Position numbers and translations under genes: made by a program. From contig NC_092676.1 of the NCBI RefSeq assembly GCF_964355755.1, forward strand, positions 20,504,288 through 20,568,287: a stretch of DNA of 64,000 bases. The letters are read 5' to 3'. Each line of letters starts with the position of its first letter. Position 1 is the first letter of the stretch. This DNA comes from Antedon mediterranea. Lineage: Eukaryota; Echinodermata; Crinoidea; Comatulida; Antedonidae. Shown piece by piece: positions 53,201-63,939 of this stretch. The notes under the pieces were generated by a model. It worked only from the letters and a program-made list of their open reading frames with translations, was not told where the DNA came from and ran no database searches.

Positions 53201-56200
53201 AGATAGTCTAGACTAGCTAGAAAGGCTATACTACAGTAGTTAGATAGGCTATACTAGCTAGATAGGCTACACTACAGTAGCTAGATAGTCTAGACTAGCT
53301 AGATAGTCTATCCTACGGTAGTTAGATAGTCTATACTACAGTAGCTAGATAGTCTAGACTAGTTAGATAGTCTATACTAGCTAGATAGGCTATACTACAG
53401 TAGTTAGATAGGCTATACTAGCTAGATAGTCTATCCTACAGTAGTTAGATAGTCTATACTACAGTAGCTAGATAGTCTAGACTAGTTAGATAGTCTAGAC
53501 TAGCTAGATAGGCTATACTACAGTAGTTAGATAGGCTATACTAGCTAGATAGGCTACACTACAGTAGTTAATTCAATCAATTCAATTCATCGACATTTTT
53601 ATTCCATAATCAAAATAAAAACATATACAAATACAATACAAATAATAAGATAATGGAATGGGATACAAAATAAGCACAAGTGCTTTAAGCATGTAACCCT
53701 AACAAAAAGATCAAACAATTAGTACAAACAAAAAGAACAAACCAAAATAACATAATGTGATTTACTTAACTTAAATATTTCTATTGTTATAATATTGCTT
53801 TAATCTCTGTTTAAACAAACTTAAAGTGGGGGATTGTTTTATATAGTCTGTTAAATTGTTCCAAATATGTGTTCCTTGGTAGGAAATACATTGCTGTCCG
53901 ACTTTGGTGCGTTTTAGTTGTGGACAGTAGTTTGACCTGTTTCTAGTTGAGTAATTATGGAATGAGGCAGATGTACTAAATAAGTTATTAAATGATTCAG
54001 GTAATAGATTATGTTTATATTGATACATAAATATAGCAGTGTGTTTCGTATAAAGGTCAAAAATATTTAATGTTTGGGTTGAAATAAAAAGTGGATGAGA
54101 AGGATGCATAAAATGAACATGACAAATATTTCTAAGTGCTTTTTTCTGGAGAATATGTATACGGTTTAAGTTTGTAGCAGAAGTAGCACCCCATACTGTG
54201 ATAGCATACGTTATTCTAGGTAATATAAGTGCATTGTATACCGTTAACAAGATTTTACTTGATAACATAGACTTCACTTTGTTTAAGACACCAATTATTC
54301 TAGAAATACTGTTTGCTACCTCATTTACATGATAATTAAACGATAAAGTTTCATCCAGAAATAAGCCTAGAAATTTAACTTCAGTAGCTTTTACTATACA
54401 TTCATTTCCCATCCTCAATTCTAGTGAGGTAGTGTCAGCTGACTTATTTCTAGCCTTAAATATAACATATTTTGATTTGTTTACATTGAGCGTTAATTTG
54501 TTAGCAATAAACCAGTCCGAAAGTATAGATAACTCCTGGTTCATTGTATCAAAAGCTTGAGTAATATCATTGTGACTATAAAACACATTTGTGTCATCTG
54601 CATACATAATCATGTCTACATGGTTACATGCTAGACTAATATCATTAATGAATATAAGAAATAATAATGGACCCAATATGGATCCCTGAGGAACTCCAGT
54701 GTTTACTGTCATTTTACTAGATGCAGTATTAACAATAAATGTGTATTGTAGTCTTTTTTTAAGATAGTTTGAGAACCAGTTTAGCGGAACTCCTCTTATA
54801 CCATAAAATCTTAACTTATCTAATAATATATCATGATCGATTGTATCAAACGCTTTTGATAAATCAAGGAAAACTCCTAGTGTGAACTCTTTATTCTCAA
54901 TAGCGTTTGTGATTTTTTCAATCGATTGTATTAAAGCATGACTAGTTGAATGGTGTTGTCTAAATCCATACTGTGTTTTACTCAGTACGTTATATTTTGA
55001 GAGGTAACAAATCGTTTGATCATACACAATCCTCTCAAATATTTTGGAAAAAAAGGGTAAAATGGAAATAGGCCGATAATTATTTATATCGGAGATGTCA
55101 CCATTCTTAAATACCGGGATAACTTTAGCAATTTTTATATCAGCCGGGACACAGCCCGATGATAATGACGTATTAATAATATGCAATAAAGGTTTTAAAA
55201 TAAACGGGGAAGCAGATTTTATGAGTTGGGCACTTATACCATCATGGCCAGGAGAAGTATTCTTTGTGTTTTTAATATAGTGGTTAAGTTCATGTTCAGT
55301 AACAGGCTTAAAAAACATTGAAGAGGTAAAATTTCCCTTTAAGAAAGTTCTGTGGGTGATTTCTTCATTTTGAGATTCATGCCTAAATTTATTATTTAGT
55401 TTTTCTCCAATATTAATAAAAAAAGAGTTGAATGCATCAGCTTTCTCATCATTATCAGAGAAAGTCTCAGTACCCAATTTTATTTTTGTAGGCAAATTGG
55501 TAGTCTTTTTCCTACCCATTATATCATTTAGGATTGTCCACGTTTTTTTAATATCTTGTTTATTTCGTTCAAACTGGACCATATAATATTCTTTTTTCCG
55601 ATTTCTAATAGTAGTGGTTAACTTGTTTCTAAAATGTATGTACGTACTTTTATTAGTAGTGGTGTTATTTTGTTTGTACTTTTTATATAATTTATGTTTT
55701 TGAGAGATAGCTCTGGCAATTTCAGCTGTGATCCAAGGAGATTTTAACTTGTTCGCCTTATTTCTAAATCGTTTTAAAGGGAAACAATTATCAATTGTTT
55801 TATTTAAAGTGTTTGTAAAATTTTGATAAGCAACATTCGCATTATTTGAGAATAGCACATCATTCCACTGATTACTTTGTAATTCTTGCAAAAAATACTC
55901 CGTTTGTTGAGGAGAGTATTGTCGTTTATATACAAATCGAGGATATTGCTTATTATGTTTTTCCAAAGTATCTACACAGAATATTGGGAAGTGATCAGAA
56001 ATATCAGTAATAAGTATTCCACTTTTAAGGGACGTAGTAAAACAATCGATGTTGCAATAAATGTTATCAATTATTGAAGCACAATTATCGGATATTCTAG
56101 TAGGACTTTTTATGATTGGCTGAAATGACTGAGAAAATATTGTGTCTAAGTGTGATTGGATAGTGTTGTCGGTAGATTGTTGGAGTAAGTTTATGTTATA

Positions 56201-59200
56201 GTCTCCCACAAGGTAAGCTTTCTTTTTTTCTAGATTAATCATTTGCATTACACATGTTAATTCATCATCAAACTTTTGCAAGGAACGTGAGGGTGGTCTA
56301 TAAACTATACCACAAATAACATTATTTCCTGATTCTAACTCAATCTCAATAAAAATAGTCTCTGCTTCAGTCATACAAGATGACAGATCATTTCTGATTT
56401 AGTTAGATAGTCTATACTACAGTAGTTAGATAGTCTAGACTAGTTAGATAGTCTAGACTAGCTAGATAGTCTATCCTACAGTAGTTAGATAGTCTATACT
56501 AGCTAGATAGTCTATCCTACAGTAGTTAGATAGTCTAGACTAGCTAGATAGGCTATACTACAATAGTTAGATAGGCTATACTAGCTAGATAGGCTATACT
56601 AGCTAGATAGGCTACACTACAGTAGCTAGATAGTCTAGACTAGCTAGATAGTCTATCCTACAGTAGTTACAGTAGATAGTCTAGACTAGTTAGATAGTCT
56701 ATACTAGCTAGATAGGCTATACTACAGTAGTTAGATAGTCTATACTACAGTAGATAGATAGTCTAGACTAGTTAGATAGTCTAGACTAGCTAGATAGTCT
56801 ATCCTACAGTAGTTAGATAGTCTATACTAGCTAGATAGGCTATACTACAGTAGTTAGATAGTCTAGACTAGCTAGATAGGCTATACTACAGTAGTTCGAT
56901 AGTCTAGACTAGCTATATAGTCTATCCTACAGTAGTTAGATAGTCTATACTACAGTAGCTAGATAGTCTATCCTACAGTAGTTATATAGTCTAGACTAGC
57001 TAGATAGGCTACACTACAGTAGCTAGATAGTCTATCCTACAGTAATTAGATAGTCTAGACTATTATTTTAGATAGAATAGACTAGCTGGATAGTCAATAA
57101 TTACAGTAGTTAAATAGTCTAGACTAGCTATATAGTCTATACTACAGTAGTTAGATAGTCTAGACCAGCTAGATATTCCAGACTATTATTCTAGATAGTC
57201 AAAACTAGTTAGATAGCCTACACTAGCTAGATAGATTAGATTAGCTAACTACTGTAGTTTAGACTAGATAGTCTAACTAGTTGGATAGTCTAAACTAGTT
57301 AAGATAGTCTAGACTATTAACATGGTGTCTCGAGGAATTTTATTTAAGCTTAAGATAGCTCATAAAGGTTATAATGTAATCAATGTTTTTTTAATCCACA
57401 TACCTTGAACGCACTTTCTTGATGACATCTAAAACATATCTGGTAGGCTGAAATAAATACATGAATTAAATTGCATTTAGTGTTTATGGTTGAATATTAT
57501 CCACTACCATACGGAAAATAAGGAAATAAAGGTGAAGATTAAAAGCACACAGACTGTTTACTTACAGAAACTTTGCCAAGAGCTTCAAGGATTGGGTGCA
57601 TCTTGGGTAATGGGAGCTGAAAATGTACAAATATGTATTTGCATTATCTTGTATTTTCAAATAAATGTTTTTGATAGCGCACTTTCAACCTAGGTGTCAC
57701 GTTTGGATCTAATATTATCCAATATACTTACAGGTTTCTTAGCTGCTTTACTTTTTTCTCTATGTTCTATAACCTTTAACCTTTCTTCTTTAAATAGCTC
57801 TATTGCTTCCATAATTCTTTCCGCTGCCTTCACGGTTTCAACTGTTTGTTTACCAGCTAGAACAGCTTCTACTGCCGTTTCACCAGCAACCTGTATAATC
57901 AATACAACATAGTATACAATGTCATCGTGTCCATATATGGGAACATCACATTTTTTTGTCACATAAAGTTTGATTATTAGTCATTATTAGTTGGTTAGAT
58001 AGACCCTAAGACTTGTTTCATCCATTTCTAAAGCATGGTTACTTATCCTTCAGAGATTGGGATGAAAATGAATGACAGGACTACCTTTCCATGATTGTGG
58101 AAGGCTAATAGTTTAACACTGACTACTGTATAAGTTCTATTAACAGGACATACCACTGGTTCCGAGTCGCGTTCAGCTACTGCTGCTTCATTTAACTTCT
58201 CTCTTTCGTTTTCTCGCTCCTCTTCAAGCACTAGCGGTTCTTCCGTCCGTTGCCACAACCTCAATGATTTATCGTGAGAAGCAGTGACTATGTGGTTACC
58301 ACTAGGGCTGACAGCTAGGCACCACACTTCTCCTTGGTGTCCCTGAAAAAAAGTTAGGTAGAACCACAAATATATTAGTAATTCAAAATCTGTCAATAAA
58401 AACCAAACATATGGTAGCCGAGTGGACACTTGACCATCATACAGTATCCCTTAATCAAACCAGTTCTTTTATCATAAGGAATAGATTTTTTGTTATCCAA
58501 GACTGAAGAAATCCAATTATGCTCAAATATTAGTTTGTTTGTTATTATTTATTTATACTGGGTGAGTTCTTCAGTCAAAGACTGGCCTCCCAGAGGGCCC
58601 AGTTAGTGGCTGTGATGTATTAGTACACCGGGGTAACCTCCTACTCGTCTTGAAAGATGTACTAGATTCTTTAAAAGTGCACATGAGCTAGATGTAGACA
58701 CTGAGCTAGATGTAGACACTGACCTACGTTTTATGTCCTCATCCGAGAAGACTTGTTCTACCACAAGAGCCGTGGAGTGAGTGAGCTTTGAACCCTTGTC
58801 GATTTTATGGCTACGTATTAGTTATTTTAAAAAACTAATTTAAGCAAAATCATTGTAACAAAGTTAATGTGTTTTTTGTTTTTTTGTTTGTTAAATCTGA
58901 AAAATCAAAAAAAAAAAAGAATCTATAAATGCATCTCACCTCCAAGGTTGTAATAACTTCAAAGTTATCAGCATCCCATTGCTTTAATTTACGATCTTTT
59001 CCACAAGTAAAAAACAGATGAGTTTTGGGTACAAACTGAATTCCCATGATGCTGTCATCGTGAGCGAAGATGGAACGGTGACAATCTCCGTAATCCAATC
59101 CCCAGATTTTGATATTTTTATCTGCTGATCCTGTGACAATCAATGAACTATCCTGTATGTCAAATAAAATGAAATAAATTAAGATACATTTCTTAATGGA

Positions 59201-62200
59201 TGTATGCAACTGTTTGGACTGAATTGAAAATTGTATGTTTGACAATAACATTTAAAATTAAAACTTACGGAAGATATATCCATGGTCAATACTGGTAACT
59301 TATGCCCATATAAGGAGAGGAAGAACTGGAAGGGAAAAAAATAACAAAATTAATTTAGAACTAAAATAAAGAGTTGAAACCCACTTAATATCTTCAATTC
59401 CCATACCTAAAATCACACTGTAGTGTTTATGAGTTACTTTTATGTACTTAGGCTATTTGCATATTACATACAACTAGAACGGTGCTTAAATGCGAATGTA
59501 ACTTAGACTTGACCTGGTAACTAATACTACTGTCTATTATTGATTTTGTTGGTGTACATCACACACACATGAGTCAATGTTTAAAACTAGTTTGACCTCA
59601 AGTTGCGTTGTGTACAAACAAACCTTATACAAAACTGTTTCATTATACATACGTACGATTATGTACATACATATATTTAAATCCCACTTTGAGTAGCCAT
59701 TAACTAAAAGGTCAATATTTTAGTGACTTACTTTAAGGGTGTCTGCGAAGAAGATCTTAACAGTGCTATCTAGCAGCGAGACGGCTATGAACTTCTGATC
59801 TGGAGAATACTTAACACACAGGACATCCTCCGACATTTCCAAGGTCCTCTTGTGTTCCATTGAAAGCCTTTTGCTGATTGGACGTAAAAATCATAGCATC
59901 CTGTTATTAATTATGTATTTGTATCAAAATGTTCAACATCAAAGATATTGTAGCGAATAATAATATCAATGTCAAAATCAAACATATTTCAATATCAAAC
60001 ATTTTTTCACAATATTATGTGAAAAAACCCATCGCTTTCGCATAGCATATGAAATTATGTAATTTATACCTAGTTCAAGCCTTGTTCAAGCTTTAAGTGC
60101 TATACAAAAGAAAATTAATATTATTATTATAAAAGTAGAGCAATTTCAATACAATTTATTTTATTGCATGCAAGTTTGGAGCATTACAAACACACACACA
60201 CATGTTCCAATATATTCTGGACTACCTGTTATCGAAACGAGCATTTCAATGACAACACCGATATACAAACCTTTGATCAGTTTCTGAATCCACCAATTCA
60301 AAATCCCAGAATTTGATTGTCTTGTCTGTTCCTCCAGATACAAATCCACGCTATAGTAAATATAATATTTAAATAGAGATAGCACATACAGAAGGTCTTC
60401 AAAAAACACAAACAAATCAATATATATTGTAGTTAGTTTTACATACCGCATATAAGCAGGCCAGAAAGACCTGGTACATAAATTGAAGTAAATAAATGAA
60501 AAATCTTGTTGGAAAACAACCATGGCACAGCATTTCTATCGACTTAGTATTTTTGGCTAATCTAAGTGTGGGTTGTCATATACTGCTCATGGGGTGTTGA
60601 AACGGCAATTGCAAAAAAAAGTGTAAATATATTAAAATTGCATAAATCTGGACTTTTAATGAGTAGCATTACAACTGAAATACTTACTTTGTTAGGCATC
60701 AACGCTAATGACCAGACTGTATTTTCATGTGCCTTTATCTGCTCCATTAATGAACCAGTAGCAATGTCAAACAACTGCAGCGTTCCTTGCTTAGTTCCCA
60801 CAATGCAATGCCTGTCACCGGGTACGAATATCGAGCATAATGCGTACGTGCAGCTCATAGATCGAATACACTTTAACGTGTCTCTAAAAACAAAGCAAAT
60901 AAATAAAATGGAATAATGTCAAAGGTGTAGATATGGCAGAGGTAAAACAAGCTACTGTTTTTCATGCGAAAAGACAACATTGTGATTGTAAATTGAAGAT
61001 CCTTAAACCAAGACAATCTAACAACAGGATGCTAAGCTCCACAGATCAAAGTGTTTATCTGTGGCTGCGACATGATCAGTCACCGCGAACAATATGTACA
61101 TAGTACAGTAATGTTGGTATTTGTCGCAGCCAGACATAAGATCAAAGGACTGTTATGAGTTCCTATCTTGACAAGGCGAGCTCAGTTTCCTGTTGGTAGA
61201 TTGCCATCCTTAAACTTACCGGTTCCACAATTTAACACTGTCGCCAGAAGCCGAGAGTATCGCAGTGTTGTCCGAGCTGAAACAGACAGTTCTCACGTCA
61301 CTACGATGACCATCCCACAGAAGACGTTTAATATTATGATTTTCTGAACTCGTATCCGTGATGTTCATCTGGTGGACTTCAACCGAGTTATTGTGAAGTA
61401 ATGTTACCAGAGACACCATGTCGTTCTTTTCAACTAGTACATCAAAGGCTCTAATCAATGTAATACAATTATTTATTAAATAGATGCACAAATTTTAACC
61501 TGTAAACTATCTATTCAAACAAATTTATCTATTCAAGTGAAAACTGTTATACATCCTACAGTTGTTTTTGAAGCAATGTAAAATAGAATAAATGCCATTA
61601 ATTATCATCTAGCACATTATAATAAAATGAAACGTCTTAAACAGAAAAGTAAAATCCATTTAAAATATTTTATTATGATGGAAGTAGAAAATATTTTATT
61701 TAATATTCTAATTCATCACTAATGGCAACACTTCATGGCTGTTTTCTTCTATGTAAGGATGAATGGCTTTCAATATAAACTGACTTGATCACTATACCTG
61801 ACTTTAGATGATGTTACAATTTTAGAATGATGTTTAATTTCATCTTCTGCTCCCCGTACTAATTCAACTTCAGGTATATCCTCTTCATTATCTCCAGCTT
61901 CTTCTATTTCCCTGATTAAACAAAGAAATTAAACAATTAAGAAAACAAATATGTTAAAAGTACACACAAGCCTACTGACATGTTTGAGGCTAAAGATTTG
62001 TTGTGTAATACATTATAGGTGCAGATTCATTCATCAGTGGAAATTTGTTGTCATTTGCATATAAAATATACATAGAAATTATGTTTTCTCCGAGATATAC
62101 AGCAACAGATAAATAAAAAACATAAAAATAAACAAAAACATCACATCACTCTCATACAGTATACATGATAGGCGAGGGATTGTGGCCCGCTTCTGTGCAT

Positions 62201-63939
62201 TCATGTATATCATTAATGATTACATTCAAGAAGAGGGCAGTTTCCATCTTGTCGGTACAAGATCTTTTTGGCTCCTTTTCACATATATATATATATATCA
62301 GTTATAAAACCGCTTATAAAAAAGAAGGGTGTTGAATGTATCCTCAGGAATTATAGGCCAGTAAGCAATCTGTCCTTCGTATCCAAGCTGGTTGAACGCG
62401 CATGCTTGAACCAATTCATAGCTTATGTTGAAAACAATACCTTATTACCGGCGTACCAATCTGCCTATCGGAAAGGTTTTAGCACAGAGACGGCTTTGGT
62501 TAAGTTAACCAATGACGTACTCTGGAATATGGAGCTGCAAAGGGTGTCTGCGCTGGTATGTATAGACTTGTCAGCCGCCTTCGACACAGTGAACCACGAA
62601 GTACTCCTCGACGTTTTGCAGAACAAATTCGGAGTGGCCAATGCGGCATTGAACTGGTTTGATACTTACCTTCGTCCTCGATTTGCCAACGCAACAATCG
62701 GCGAAACTAACTCGGAGACAGCCAATTTGTCCTTCTCTGTACCTCAGGGTAGTATATGCGGTCCAGTTCTATACACCATATATGCCAGCACTTTACAAGA
62801 TCATATCAGTAAGTTTGATATTTCTGTGATGGGATATGCCGATGATCACTCAGTGTATGATTCATTTAATCCAAATTCTAGTTCTAGTATGGAAAATACA
62901 ATCACCAAATTACAAGAGTGCCTCATACCCATCAACGACTGGATGAAGTCCAACAGACTAAAAATGAACAGTGAAAAAACAGAGTTCATACTATTGGGAA
63001 GCAGAGCTCAACTCCTGAAATGCGAGAAAGATCATATCATCGTATGTCAGGACAGAATACCCCGTGGTTCATCTGTAAAATACCTTGGTGTTAATATCGA
63101 CGACCAGCTATCTTTCAAGAACCACATACGTGATAAATGCAGAACGATAGCTGTTAATTTATACTATATTCGTCAAATCCGCAAATTTCTCTCCAAGGAC
63201 CTTTGCCAACAACTAGTTCAATCGCTCGTGCTGTCACATATTGATTACGCCAATGCATTGTATTATGGTCTACCTGCTAATACCCTTGCTCCAATGAATA
63301 GGTTACTGCACCAAGCTGCGAAAATAATTGTCAGGAAAGGTCGGTATGACAGTGCAACTAACGCCATGCGATCCTTGCACTGGCTTCCGATGTCTCATAG
63401 ATGTCAATTCAAAATAGCGTGTCTTGTATGGCGTTCGCTTAAAGGTTCCGCTCCAAGTTACCTGAGAGATATTCTTACTGTGCGGAATGTTTCTCGCAGT
63501 ACTCGTTCAAGCACCAGCAATTATAACCTGACAATCCCACGAACTAAACGAAAGACATTTGCTGACCGTACGTTCGCCGTAGCAGGACCCAAAATTTGGA
63601 ACAGATTACCAAGTCACATTAAGCACTTAGACGACTATAATCAGTTTAAAAAACATTTAAAAGCACTATATTTCAAAGAATGTTACGATACTAATTGATG
63701 TGAAGCGCCGCTGATTATAATTAAATGTTATATAAATGTGCGCTATACAAGTAATAATAATAATAATAATATATTGTACTACTTATTTACGTATGATGTG
63801 AATAAAGTTGGTATTAAGTATTAAATTTACACACTCACCTTTCCCGTCTCCGTCGAGCACGCTTTTGTCTTTTCTTGAATCGCTTTTTTGCCTCTTCTTC
63901 GGTACATATTAGAAACACCTCTATGTTTGATTCTGGTCC
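47249..63939 (-). CDS. WDR3: WD repeat-containing protein 3 (UTP12/Dip2), C-terminal part, 5'-partial
   Basis: Exons in coding order: 63939-63839, 61911-61798, 61450-61220, 60883-60688, 60350-60271, 59873-59732, 59325-59269, 59152-58940, 58342-58154, 57890-57732, 57616-57566, 57447-57404, 48254-48126, 47759-47666, 47413-47249. All phases join, giving about 654 residues plus the TAA stop; the usual protein is about 940, so the N-terminal WD repeats lie beyond the right edge. WD40 blades are clear: [80 protein letters not shown]. Then come a charged helix, the Utp12 helical domain ([20 protein letters not shown]) and a basic tail [11 protein letters not shown]. It is a component of the small-subunit processome and acts in nucleolar pre-18S rRNA processing. 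Its 9.1-kb intron (48255-57403) holds the satellite and LINE 1. Confidence 0.96.
47443..47580. mobile_element. MITE family A, copy 8 (diverged)
   Basis: Reads actatcaaacttgatgtgac, tgtgcccatac, gtatatggacgtgatg, then atttgggtacatcacaa. It lies just upstream, in transcription sense, of the last WDR3 exon (47249-47413), and its left end is about 30 bp from that exon's acceptor. Confidence 0.65.
48415..53572. repeat. 23/18-bp composite satellite array, main block
   Basis: Two related units alternate: 23 bp (tagttagatagtctatactacag, shown by its halves tagttagatag and tctatactacag) and 18 bp (tagactagctagatagtc), often combined as 41-bp dimers. Variants differ by cctac or actac, and by tagtcta or taggcta. 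A higher-order duplication is visible: atacacagta at 49631 and 51642, atagtttaga at 51056 and 53021, the rare cggtag at 51351 and 53316, and ctagaaagg ending 51260 and 53225. Offsets are 1965 bp in the right part and 2011 in the left, so a block of about 2 kb was duplicated with a 46-bp (two 23-mer) indel. It fills most of a WDR3 intron. Confidence 0.97.
53573..56400 (-). mobile_element. LINE 1: 5'-truncated APE-type non-LTR retrotransposon inside the satellite
   Basis: The element interrupts the 23/18-bp satellite. Read on the minus strand it begins at 56400 within the endonuclease domain, encodes the rest of the polyprotein, and has a 3' UTR of about 195 bp ending in a short ttgaat-type simple repeat at the 53573 junction. 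The satellite resumes on both sides, and tagtta is present at both borders as a possible target duplication or simply satellite sequence. Truncation at the 5' end fits target-primed reverse transcription. It is probably from the jockey/CR1 side of the LINE tree; the exact clade is not resolved. Confidence 0.88.
53771..56374 (-). CDS. Endonuclease (partial) and reverse transcriptase ORF of LINE 1
   Basis: An 867-codon frame with no stop. The frame is also open upstream of the first Met to the satellite junction, so the true protein was longer. It starts inside the APE-type endonuclease: [17 protein letters not shown] and ISDHFPIF are visible, with the N-terminal catalytic part missing. The reverse transcriptase has [54 protein letters not shown] and the catalytic YADD. 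The C-terminus carries a lone His/Cys-rich stretch and ends [13 protein letters not shown]. An undamaged frame suggests a recent insertion. It lies in the sense of WDR3 transcription, inside an intron. Confidence 0.92.
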   Translation of the reverse strand: MTEAETIFIEIELESGNNVICGIVYRPPSRSLQKFDDELTCVMQMINLEKKKAYLVGDYNINLLQQSTDNTIQSHLDTIFSQSFQPIIKSPTRISDNCASIIDNIYCNIDCFTTSLKSGILITDISDHFPIFCVDTLEKHNKQYPRFVYKRQYSPQQTEYFLQELQSNQWNDVLFSNNANVAYQNFTNTLNKTIDNCFPLKRFRNKANKLKSPWITAEIARAISQKHKLYKKYKQNNTTTNKSTYIHFRNKLTTTIRNRKKEYYMVQFERNKQDIKKTWTILNDIMGRKKTTNLPTKIKLGTETFSDNDEKADAFNSFFINIGEKLNNKFRHESQNEEITHRTFLKGNFTSSMFFKPVTEHELNHYIKNTKNTSPGHDGISAQLIKSASPFILKPLLHIINTSLSSGCVPADIKIAKVIPVFKNGDISDINNYRPISILPFFSKIFERIVYDQTICYLSKYNVLSKTQYGFRQHHSTSHALIQSIEKITNAIENKEFTLGVFLDLSKAFDTIDHDILLDKLRFYGIRGVPLNWFSNYLKKRLQYTFIVNTASSKMTVNTGVPQGSILGPLLFLIFINDISLACNHVDMIMYADDTNVFYSHNDITQAFDTMNQELSILSDWFIANKLTLNVNKSKYVIFKARNKSADTTSLELRMGNECIVKATEVKFLGLFLDETLSFNYHVNEVANSISRIIGVLNKVKSMLSSKILLTVYNALILPRITYAITVWGATSATNLNRIHILQKKALRNICHVHFMHPSHPLFISTQTLNIFDLYTKHTAIFMYQYKHNLLPESFNNLFSTSASFHNYSTRNRSNYCPQLKRTKVGQQCISYQGTHIWNNLTDYIKQSPTLSLFKQRLKQYYNNRNI
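56401..57325. repeat. 23/18-bp satellite array, block beyond LINE 1
   Basis: The same units as the main block, with more variation (tagttcgatag, acaatag, agatattcc). The last 270 bp decay into isolated gatagtctagactatt fragments. It ends about 80 bp before the WDR3 exon at 57404-57447. Confidence 0.95.
57919..57977. mobile_element. MITE family A, copy 9 (right half only)
   Basis: Only gtcatcgtgtccatatatgg, gaacatcacattttt and gtcacataaagtttga remain. It is in a WDR3 intron next to the exon at 57732-57890. Confidence 0.55.
58590..58820 (-). mobile_element. tRNA-Ser/Leu-like SINE, family 2, 5'-truncated copy
   Basis: Shares with 36320-36592 the body gtacaccggggtaacc, ctactcgtcttgaaagatgt, tccgagaagacttgttctac and the B-box region gagctttgaaccctt, but the A-box head is missing. 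An 18-bp segment gagctagatgtagacact is tandemly duplicated inside. It is in a WDR3 intron. Confidence 0.72.
60060..60135 (+). mobile_element. LINE/SINE 3'-tail remnant
   Basis: caagctttaagtgctataca followed by aaagaaaattaatattattattat has the gtgctatacaa-(att)n terminus of CR1/L2-group elements. Only the tail is recognisable. Confidence 0.45.
62268..63698 (+). CDS. Reverse transcriptase fragment of LINE 2
   Basis: A single open frame of 476 codons; the LINE-derived part starts after the (AT)n tract near 62296, so the first Met is not the original start. Motifs in order: [68 protein letters not shown] (catalytic Asp pair), then [19 protein letters not shown] and a long C-terminal region ending [17 protein letters not shown]. 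The endonuclease and the start of the reverse transcriptase are missing. It belongs to a CR1/L2-group lineage clearly different from LINE 1. It lies antisense in the WDR3 intron 61912-63838. Confidence 0.9.
   Translation: MAPFHIYIYISVIKPLIKKKGVECILRNYRPVSNLSFVSKLVERACLNQFIAYVENNTLLPAYQSAYRKGFSTETALVKLTNDVLWNMELQRVSALVCIDLSAAFDTVNHEVLLDVLQNKFGVANAALNWFDTYLRPRFANATIGETNSETANLSFSVPQGSICGPVLYTIYASTLQDHISKFDISVMGYADDHSVYDSFNPNSSSSMENTITKLQECLIPINDWMKSNRLKMNSEKTEFILLGSRAQLLKCEKDHIIVCQDRIPRGSSVKYLGVNIDDQLSFKNHIRDKCRTIAVNLYYIRQIRKFLSKDLCQQLVQSLVLSHIDYANALYYGLPANTLAPMNRLLHQAAKIIVRKGRYDSATNAMRSLHWLPMSHRCQFKIACLVWRSLKGSAPSYLRDILTVRNVSRSTRSSTSNYNLTIPRTKRKTFADRTFAVAGPKIWNRLPSHIKHLDDYNQFKKHLKALYFKECYDTN
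62296..63775 (+). mobile_element. LINE 2: 5'-truncated non-LTR retrotransposon with (TAA)n tail
   Basis: The left border is at or near an (at)n run (62281-62299). The right end reads tgtgcgctatacaag followed by (taa)n to about 63770, the usual terminus of this LINE group. The 3' UTR is only about 60 bp. Confidence 0.85.

Noticed and set aside
55095-56077. Plus-strand frames of about 60 codons opposite LINE 1
   Set aside because: They are antisense shadows of the reverse transcriptase frame.
48415-57325. CRISPR-like array
   Set aside because: The units are contiguous and lack unique spacers. The surrounding genes are spliced and eukaryotic.
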